A DNA stretch of 7,762 nucleotides, from contig JAGVEP010000189.1 in assembly GCA_020058145.1 (NCBI GenBank), forward strand, positions 1-7,762. The letters run 5' to 3'. Within the stretch, counting starts at the first letter, position 1; the number at the start of each line of letters is the position of its first letter. This DNA is from Phycisphaerae bacterium (GTDB lineage: Bacteria > Planctomycetota > Phycisphaerae > UBA1845 > Fen-1342). Under the pieces are notes generated by a model. That model was not told where the DNA came from and made no database searches. It worked only from the letters and a program-made list of their open reading frames with translations. Below, one piece after another: positions 1-4,045 of this stretch. The translations under genes and the position numbers were made by a program.

Positions 1-693
1 CAGAGCCAGCCCGCGTCCGCGCCGGCGTCGCGGCCGCGCGGCGGTACCGGCTACGGCTGGAAGTACTTCCCCGGCATGGATATCTACGAATACACCTTCG
101 CGACCGGTGCGTCAAAACGCCTGTTTCACGACGATGGGTATGACGCCGAATGCGCCTACTCGCCCGACGGTAAAGCGATCGTTTTCAGCTCCATGCGCGA
201 CGGCGACCAGGAAATCTACATCTGTGACGCCGACGGGACGAATCCGCGCCGCATCACACATGCGGCGGGCGGCGACGGCGGGCCGTTCTTCAGTCCGGAT
301 GGCAAGCGCATCGTCTACCGCTCCGACCGACTGGGCAACGGGAACCTACAGGTCTTCACCAATAACCTCGCAGGCACCGCCGAGAAACTGATCACACCCG
401 ACGACGCCTTTCACTGGTGTCCGTTCTGGCATCCGTCTGGCAAATGGCTGATCTTCACTTACGCCAACTTCAAGGAATCGCCGCGCTTTGACTTGTACCT
501 GATTCGCGACGACGGCAGCGACGGGCAGCGCGTCAGCTTTGAGGGCGATTTCAACGGTCTGCCGGTGTTCTCGCCCGACGGCCGCTATCTGATGTGGACT
601 TCGAAGCGCCATGGGATTGACGCCCCGCAGGTGTTTGTCGCGGAATTCGTGGGGCTCACGCCCGCGGGCGAGCTGCGTAGCCCGACGCCCTGA
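1..693 (+). CDS. TolB-like PD40 beta-propeller protein, C-terminal part (5' end outside window)
   Basis: The frame is open from base 1 and ends at TGA 691-693, giving 230 residues; the first ATG (76) lies inside a sequence that already reads as protein (Gly-Tyr-Gly-Trp-Lys-Tyr), so I take the gene as truncated by the window edge. At least four PD40/WD40-type blades are visible: YSPDGKAIVFSS, FSPDGKRIVYRS, WHPSGKWLIFTY and FSPDGRYLMWTS, each followed by a D-G or R-x-G turn. This is the TolB C-terminal propeller pattern. Such propellers bind proteins or peptides in the periplasm or cell envelope; in planctomycetes many stand-alone PD40 proteins have no known partner. No Pal, TolA or peptidase domain is seen, so it should not be called tolB. 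The signal peptide, if any, is outside the window. It could also be the C-terminal propeller of a larger protein. The family is clear, the function is not. Confidence 0.85.
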   Translation, partial: QSQPASAPASRPRGGTGYGWKYFPGMDIYEYTFATGASKRLFHDDGYDAECAYSPDGKAIVFSSMRDGDQEIYICDADGTNPRRITHAAGGDGGPFFSPDGKRIVYRSDRLGNGNLQVFTNNLAGTAEKLITPDDAFHWCPFWHPSGKWLIFTYANFKESPRFDLYLIRDDGSDGQRVSFEGDFNGLPVFSPDGRYLMWTSKRHGIDAPQVFVAEFVGLTPAGELRSPTP

Positions 694-740
694 CGCGCAG
701 CGGCCTGAGCGGTTTCGACAGCGGTCCGGCGCCGAGCGGA

Positions 741-780
741 GGGCGAGGCTCCTGCCGAGCCGGGACTCGCCCGGTGGCTC
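741..780. repeat. Nested GC-rich palindrome downstream of the PD40 gene
   Basis: GGGCGAG (741-747) is complementary to CTCGCCC (766-772). Inside lies a second stem, GGCTC (747-751) with GAGCC (757-761), loop CTGCC. Competing pairings follow: CCGGG (760-764) with CCCGG (771-775), and GAGCC (757-761) with GGCTC (776-780). The core GGCGAGGCTCCTGCCGAGCC resembles dispersed GC-rich intergenic repeats I associate with planctomycete genomes, but that recollection is unverified. It lies 47 bases after the TGA and has no T-run, so it is not a classical terminator, though it could end or stabilise the upstream transcript. Confidence 0.55.
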
Positions 781-991
781 GCTATCCCGAGCGGTCGTCC
801 CCGGAGGCGACCCGATTCTTGGCTATATGAAGGATGGGCTCCCTGGCGCTTAGGCGAACACCGGTAGGCTAGAATGTGGGGGCGATAATCGAAGGCACAA
901 CAGGTGGTGTCAGACGTTGTTTCTGCGGCGAGCCGCGGCATGGCTGGGGTTGCGCAAACCGGTATTTCACACGCCGTCCGAAAAAAGCCGT

Positions 992-1020
992 TTGACTTTT
1001 CATAAGACCGTGCCTAAGAT
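992..1020 (+). promoter_or_regulatory. Sigma70-like promoter candidate
   Basis: TTGACT (992-997, five of six to TTGACA) is followed after exactly 17 bases by TAAGAT (1015-1020, four of six to TATAAT). The site lies in a locally AT-rich patch after an A-run (981-986) and points towards the hypothetical gene and the A-B cassette. Initiation would be expected near 1027, leaving a leader of about 270 bases to the ATG at 1304. This is pattern matching only; planctomycete promoters are poorly defined. Confidence 0.4.
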
Positions 1021-1071
1021 TCGCAGAATAACCGGGTGGACTGCCCGGGGCAGAGTCGGCGGGTGCCGGGT

Positions 1072-1094
1072 CAGCCCACAGCCCACAGCCCACA
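1072..1094. repeat. 7-base tandem repeat (CAGCCCA, 3.3 copies)
   Basis: The unit CAGCCCA occurs at 1072-1078, 1079-1085 and 1086-1092 without mismatch, followed by CA. It is a short microsatellite-like tract that could vary in copy number by slippage. It lies between the promoter candidate and the first downstream gene, so copy changes would alter the leader rather than a protein. Confidence 0.85.
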
Positions 1095-1248
1095 TCCCGG
1101 ATGTTCGGGAGTGCGAGACGATGGGACCGTAACGGGTAGATAACACTGTTTTTCCGGCGGACGCGAAGGCCAATCCCATGACCGTCCTCCCGTATGGGGA
1201 CGGCCCAGGGGAGAGTCAAGGTGTCCGCCGCCGCAACCCCCTCCCTGC

Positions 1249-1270
1249 CCTCCCCCTGCGTAGGGGGAGG
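1249..1270. repeat. C/G-rich perfect hairpin (intergenic palindrome)
   Basis: CCTCCCCCT (1249-1257) pairs perfectly with AGGGGGAGG (1262-1270) around the loop GCGT, giving a 9-bp stem. The arm is closely similar to CCTCCCCCT at 6056-6064 in the convergent intergenic region. This kind of element sits between genes, which is one reason to start the next gene at 1304 rather than at the upstream ATG 1178. No T-run follows, so a terminator role is not supported. Confidence 0.7.
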
Positions 1271-1303
1271 AGATGCGGTTTGCTTCCGGCGGTCGAGGCG
1301 CGC

Positions 1304-1999
1304 ATGACAGGCAGCAAGAACACCGGTTGGGCGACGTTTGATCCCGGACGGGACGTGGGTATCCCGAAGCAGCGGGGCGTTTCTGGCGGCGGGCGGACAA
1401 AACTTGCACCGGTGCCGTCCAGGTTTCGCTTTGCGAAACGCGCCGCCGCGCAGTCCTCGGACATCGCCGGAAATCAGGAAAGGGAAACTCCACCCTCCAG
1501 GGCCACGTTTCGCTTTGCGAAACGCGACCTGACCGAGCTTGGCCGGCGCTTTGGCCGCATTCTGGCCCGCGGCGGCCTGGCGCTGTGGTGCTGGGCACAG
1601 GCGCTACTGGCATCGTACGACCCGCAAGCGACCCTGGTTGAGGCCGGCGCGCGGGTGGGCCTGGCGTCGCGGGGCGCCGCGTATTCTAAGTACTGGATGT
1701 CAAGGGCCTTGCGCGCGGCCCGCGAGTGGCCCCAGCCGCCCCGGACGGCGGCGGAGTGGGCCGTATTCACGGCGATTTTTCACGGGCACCAGCCGGCGAC
1801 GGGCAGGCCGCGGCCGAGCGTCGAGGTTCAAATCCGCCGCGCATTTCGGCGGCTCTGTCAGGCGACGAGGGCGGCACTCGCGCTGGGCTCACGGCCGCAG
1901 GACATTCGGGACGCGGTTGACGGCGTGCTGTCTCGGACGCCGGGTGAAGTGAATGAAGCCGGCGCACAAGCGCGGGCGTTGGAGACGAATCATGCGTAA
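1304..1999 (+). CDS. Unrecognised Arg/Ala-rich helical protein (231 aa), start uncertain
   Basis: I do not recognise a family. From about residue 75 the frame looks truly coding: third positions are mostly G or C, and the product alternates charged and hydrophobic residues in helix-like stretches (LGRRFGRILARGGLALWCW, VEVQIRRAFRRLCQATRAAL), with no signal peptide. The C-terminal two thirds could be a small helical regulator or a DNA-linked protein, but nothing diagnostic is visible. The ATG at 1304 has GAGG five bases upstream (1295-1298); the in-frame ATG at 1178 would run the gene through the 1249-1270 hairpin, and GTG 1412 is a third option. Residues 41-46 and 69-74 are both FRFAKR, encoded by two identical palindromes; the N-terminal ~70 residues read poorly as protein and may be non-coding or inserted. 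Its TAA (1997-1999) overlaps the A1 start by 8 bases, suggesting coupled translation. Confidence 0.5.
   Translation: MTGSKNTGWATFDPGRDVGIPKQRGVSGGGRTKLAPVPSRFRFAKRAAAQSSDIAGNQERETPPSRATFRFAKRDLTELGRRFGRILARGGLALWCWAQALLASYDPQATLVEAGARVGLASRGAAYSKYWMSRALRAAREWPQPPRTAAEWAVFTAIFHGHQPATGRPRPSVEVQIRRAFRRLCQATRAALALGSRPQDIRDAVDGVLSRTPGEVNEAGAQARALETNHA
1423..1442. repeat. Palindromic repeat, copy 1 (in frame, FRFAKR)
   Basis: GTTTCGC (1423-1429) and GCGAAAC (1433-1439) form a perfect 7-bp stem around TTT. The 20 bases from 1423 are identical to those from 1507. In the frame of the surrounding open reading frame it encodes FRFAKR. Confidence 0.85.
1507..1526. repeat. Palindromic repeat, copy 2 (in frame, FRFAKR)
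   Basis: Identical over 20 bases to the copy at 1423, exactly 84 bases (28 codons) downstream, so both are read in the same frame. Here the stem is 8 bp because a flanking C (1506) pairs with G1524. Being a near-palindrome, it also encodes RFAKR on the opposite strand. Confidence 0.85.
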
Positions 2000-2681
2000 A
2001 CCGGTGGCCTTGAGCGTGGTGTTTGCGGCGTGCGCGGTTGCGCCGGCTTTCGGTGACTACTGGACGCAGTACCAGTCGCGCCCGGATGCGCCGTACCCGG
2101 AAGATCAGGGCTGGCAGCGCATTGTCGCGCCCGGCTACGGCGGCGCGCAGCGTTCGATTGACGAGGGCGGAAACCTGGTCCTCGATTCGCTCGCGAGCCG
2201 CGGGATCGTGGACGGCTACCAGATGATGCGGGCCGGCATGATTCATGCGGAGTCTGCTCATCCATTCCTGATGGAGTTCCGGATGAAAGTGGACTACGCC
2301 GACTCCCCCGATGAGTCGGTCGGCATCTGGTCCGATGACCGTTGGAGCACGGCGTTCGCGATCGACACTGGCCATATCTACAGCTTGGACGAATGGCCAA
2401 TGAGTGCCGCCTTCGACCCCGGCTGGCATGTGTTTCGGATCACAAGTGCCGAAATGAGGACGTACGTGTTGTCGATCGACGGTGTCGATGCAATGTCGGG
2501 ATCGTTCACGTACAACGCCTACGAGCAACCCTCGGTGGTGAATTGGGGCGATGGGGCTCAGGGTCCCTTGAGCTTCTCTCGCTGGGGATACGTCGGTTTC
2601 GGCATCGTCCCGGAACCGCTCAGTGTCCTGTCAATGCCTTTAGGGCTCATCATGATCCTGCGCGCGTCGCGCAGGGGATGA
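1992..2681 (+). CDS. PEP-CTERM secreted protein, copy A1 (229 aa)
   Basis: The ATG at 1992 has GGAG seven bases upstream (1981-1984) and begins a clean signal peptide: Arg2-Lys3, hydrophobic residues 5-18, likely cleavage after AFG (residues 19-21), mature start DYW. An upstream in-frame ATG (1953) would add 13 charged residues and spoil the signal. The mature region (22-205) is rich in Asp, Trp and Gly and has a beta-sandwich feel (IWSDD, FDPGWHVFRIT, VLSIDG); a concanavalin/LamG-like fold is a guess. Residues 206-229 form a PEP-CTERM signal: VPEP, hydrophobic stretch, then RASRRG. PEP-CTERM tails are processed by an exosortase for envelope sorting; no exosortase gene lies in this window. 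The gene overlaps the upstream frame by 8 bases, and B1 follows after 29 bases. Its paralogue is A2 (3326-4045), nearly identical over the first ~65 residues. Confidence 0.88.
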   Translation: MRKPVALSVVFAACAVAPAFGDYWTQYQSRPDAPYPEDQGWQRIVAPGYGGAQRSIDEGGNLVLDSLASRGIVDGYQMMRAGMIHAESAHPFLMEFRMKVDYADSPDESVGIWSDDRWSTAFAIDTGHIYSLDEWPMSAAFDPGWHVFRITSAEMRTYVLSIDGVDAMSGSFTYNAYEQPSVVNWGDGAQGPLSFSRWGYVGFGIVPEPLSVLSMPLGLIMILRASRRG

Positions 2682-2699
2682 GCCAGCCCACTTACACCT

Positions 2700-2705
2700 G
2701 GAGGT
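2700..2705 (+). promoter_or_regulatory. Ribosome binding site fixing the GTG start of B1
   Basis: GGAGGT lies five bases before GTG 2711. The same GGAGGTGTA(C/T)CGTGAA arrangement precedes B2, so the GTG start is conserved between copies. Without it the frame would appear to start far upstream, inside A1. Confidence 0.85.
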
Positions 2706-2710
2706 GTACC

Positions 2711-3235
2711 GTGAAGAGTTTAGTTTTGGTGTGTTTGTTGGCGGCCGGTGCGCTGGTAGCATCGGCTCAGGCGCCGCAGAATTGGATCTACCAGCACAAC
2801 TCGGCGTACTGGCTGGATCCGAACGATCCGAACTTGCCAGACCCCAATTACTACGAGGTCAACCAGCAGGACCACACGGTCGTCATCCACCACGGCATCC
2901 CGACCGAGACCTTCTGGTTCGACGCGGTCGTAAGGAACCCCGAGGGCGACCTTTATGGTGCCGGGAATATTCACTCGATCGCGGTGGACCCCAACGCCGG
3001 CACGGTCGCGGTCAAGATCGAAGGCTCCGGGCACGAGTACGGCGCTGAGAACGTGGATGCGATCAGCCTTCGTAGCCTCGCAATCCAGGACGCCGCAGGC
3101 GGGTCTCGGTCGCGTGGCCTGCGCCCTGCGCATCCGTCGGGTGCGTGCGGCGGATGCCATGCAACGACTGGTGCATCAACCGTTTCTGACCGCGGGAATC
3201 AGCCCGGCTGTGGACGCCGGCCTGAGGTGTTGTAG
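2711..3235 (+). CDS. Truncated paralogue of the B protein, copy B1 (174 aa)
   Basis: Starts at GTG 2711 with GGAGGT five bases upstream, and ends at TAG 3233-3235. Residues 1-19 are a signal peptide ending ASA, almost the same as in B2. Residues 20-122 match the B2 N-terminal domain: NWIYQHN, DPNDPNLP, a Tyr-rich patch, IHHGI, FWFDA, GNIHSIA and GSGHEYGAE. The family of this domain is unknown to me. Homology stops after Leu-Arg-Ser (codon ending 3076); the remaining 52 residues (Gly/Ser/Arg/Cys-rich, with SGACGGCHATTG) resemble nothing in B2, and the solenoid and dockerin-like parts are missing. Either this is a decayed copy whose 3' part was deleted and replaced, or it is a short stand-alone version of the N-domain. 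The intact start and signal peptide leave function possible. Protein identity over the N-domain remains high, arguing against long neutral decay. Confidence 0.72.
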   Translation: MKSLVLVCLLAAGALVASAQAPQNWIYQHNSAYWLDPNDPNLPDPNYYEVNQQDHTVVIHHGIPTETFWFDAVVRNPEGDLYGAGNIHSIAVDPNAGTVAVKIEGSGHEYGAENVDAISLRSLAIQDAAGGSRSRGLRPAHPSGACGGCHATTGASTVSDRGNQPGCGRRPEVL

Positions 3236-3333
3236 TGCAAAGGCGAACGCAGATGGATCGAGTTCTGCAATTCGCAGTGGCCATTCTGCTGGCCGCGCCG
3301 GCGGCGCGACCGTTGGAGGTGAATCATGCGTAA
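3235..3333 (+). CDS. Possible small signal-peptide-like ORF between B1 and A2 (32 aa)
   Basis: GTG 3235 overlaps the B1 stop TAG by one base and has GAGGT six bases upstream (3224-3228); an ATG follows at 3253. The product contains a basic start (QRRTQMDR) followed by a hydrophobic run, LQFAVAILLAAPAA, then ends RPLEVNHA. TAA (3331-3333) overlaps the A2 start by 8 bases, exactly as the upstream gene overlaps A1 (both end in NHA through ATGCGTAA). It may be a real leader or coupling peptide, the fused remnant of another secreted protein's 5' end, or chance. Confidence 0.3.
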   Translation: MQRRTQMDRVLQFAVAILLAAPAARPLEVNHA

Positions 3334-4045
3334 ACCGGTGGCCCTGAGCGTGGTGTTCGTGGCGTGCGCGGTTGTGCCGGCTTTCGGCGACTACTGGACG
3401 CAGTACCAGTCGCGGCCGGACGCGCCGTACCCGGAGGATCAGGGTTGGCAGCGCATTATCGCCCCCGGCTACGGCGGCGCGCAACGCTCGATTGACGAGG
3501 ACGGAAACCTGGTCCTCGATTCGTCGGGCAGTGGCGGGATCGTGGACTCCTACCGAATCGACGCTCCCGGGATGTTCCACGCGGATTGGAGCCATCCGTT
3601 CGTGATCGAATGGCGCGAGAAAGTTGATTTCACCACCGATCCCTCCGAGTCGGACGTTGGGTTGTTCTCGGACGACGGTTGGGGGGCCGGGTTTAGCATC
3701 ACGTCCGACCGCATTTACAGCGTCAACGAATACCCGGCGAGCGCCTCGTTCGCACCGGGGTGGCACAACTTTCGCATGACTACCGAGGACATGAGGTCGT
3801 GGGCGCTATCTATTGACAACACGCCGGCCCTGGAGGGGTCCTTCATCGAAAGCTACTGGGCATCGGGGGTTGGCTGGGGCGACGGAGGCCAAGGCGGCGT
3901 TAGTCTCACTCGCTGGGCGTACTTCGGCTTTGGGATCGTGCCGGAGCCGACGACCATCTTGGAATTGTCTGTAGGGCTCGCTCTGGTCCTGCGCATGTCG
4001 CGCGGGCAGCGAGCTGGTTCCGTAACGTTTGGAGGTGTATCGTGA
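3326..4045 (+). CDS. PEP-CTERM-like secreted protein, copy A2 (239 aa)
   Basis: ATG 3326 follows GGAGGT (3315-3320) by five bases. The signal peptide has the same layout as A1 (cleavage after AFG at 19-21), and the mature N-terminus is nearly identical to A1 up to about residue 65. The central part keeps the spacing and key residues (SDDGW, SVNEYP, FAPGWHNFRMT, LSIDN, WGDGGQG) but diverges strongly. VPEP begins at residue 205, followed by a hydrophobic segment and RMSRGQR. Unlike A1, the frame does not stop at the Arg cluster: about ten further residues (AGSVTFGGVS) follow before TGA 4043-4045, which overlaps the B2 start (GTGA). The extra tail is unusual for PEP-CTERM, where the basic cluster is normally terminal, and could impair sorting or reflect selection for coupling to B2. 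Confidence 0.86.
   Translation: MRKPVALSVVFVACAVVPAFGDYWTQYQSRPDAPYPEDQGWQRIIAPGYGGAQRSIDEDGNLVLDSSGSGGIVDSYRIDAPGMFHADWSHPFVIEWREKVDFTTDPSESDVGLFSDDGWGAGFSITSDRIYSVNEYPASASFAPGWHNFRMTTEDMRSWALSIDNTPALEGSFIESYWASGVGWGDGGQGGVSLTRWAYFGFGIVPEPTTILELSVGLALVLRMSRGQRAGSVTFGGVS
4031..4036 (+). promoter_or_regulatory. Ribosome binding site fixing the GTG start of B2
   Basis: GGAGGT lies five bases before GTG 4042, inside the last codons of A2. Together with the GTGA overlap it implies that ribosomes finishing A2 can start B2. Confidence 0.85.

Larger units (their letters stand above)
694..1303. other. Intergenic region without a convincing gene
   Basis: About 600 bases separate the PD40 gene from the next plausible start. 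Short open frames exist on both strands (for example 917-1132 +), but none shows a ribosome site, coherent codon use or recognisable protein. The region does hold structured elements: a nested palindrome (741-780), a sigma70-like promoter candidate (992-1020), a 7-base tandem repeat (1072-1094) and a strong C/G-rich hairpin (1249-1270). The part around 960-1020 is noticeably more AT-rich than its surroundings, as expected for a promoter region. Confidence 0.6.
1977..3076 (+). repeat. Tandem cassette duplication, unit 1 (A1 + 5' part of B1)
   Basis: Homologous to 3311-4404, with a period of about 1.33 kb (A starts 1992 and 3326; B starts 2711 and 4042). Homology begins at CGTTGGAG just before each A start and ends after the Leu-Arg-Ser codons of each B gene. 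By eye the first ~195 coding bases of A1 and A2 differ at about 14 positions, while the remainder of A is much more diverged. Confidence 0.85.

Noticed and set aside
585..941. Minus-strand open frame of 118 codons
   Set aside because: Covers the 3' end of the PD40 gene and a palindrome; composition is low-complexity Arg/Ser/Ala and there is no ribosome site.
940..960. Sigma54 promoter (GG...GC) ahead of the PEP-CTERM operon
   Set aside because: A GGCTGGGGTTGC string is present, but the GG-GC spacing is not the required ten bases.
1072..1094. CRISPR-like or iteron array
   Set aside because: Units are only 7 bases, without spacers and with no neighbouring cas or replication gene.
917..1132. 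Plus-strand open frame of 71 codons in the intergenic region
   Set aside because: Runs through the promoter candidate and the 7-base repeat; no recognisable protein features or ribosome site.
1071..1613. Minus-strand open frame of 180 codons
   Set aside because: Antisense to repeats and to the helical protein; the repeated RFAKR-like and SQSETW strings come from the palindromes themselves.
1953..1991. Upstream ATG for A1
   Set aside because: Adds 13 charged residues before the signal peptide, has a poorer ribosome site, and is not conserved in A2.
1767..2528. Long minus-strand open frame antisense to A1 (and its counterpart 3176-3766 antisense to A2)
   Set aside because: The two resemble each other only because A1 and A2 are duplicates; the sense frames have signal peptides, ribosome sites and PEP-CTERM ends.
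2342..2710. Extension of B1 upstream into A1 from an ATG at 2342
   Set aside because: This part is out of frame with A1 coding sequence; the conserved GGAGGT and GTG at 2711 explain the start.
2711..2770. Lipoprotein signal in the B proteins (Cys at residue 8)
   Set aside because: The Cys is inside the hydrophobic core with no lipobox; a normal ASA cleavage site follows.
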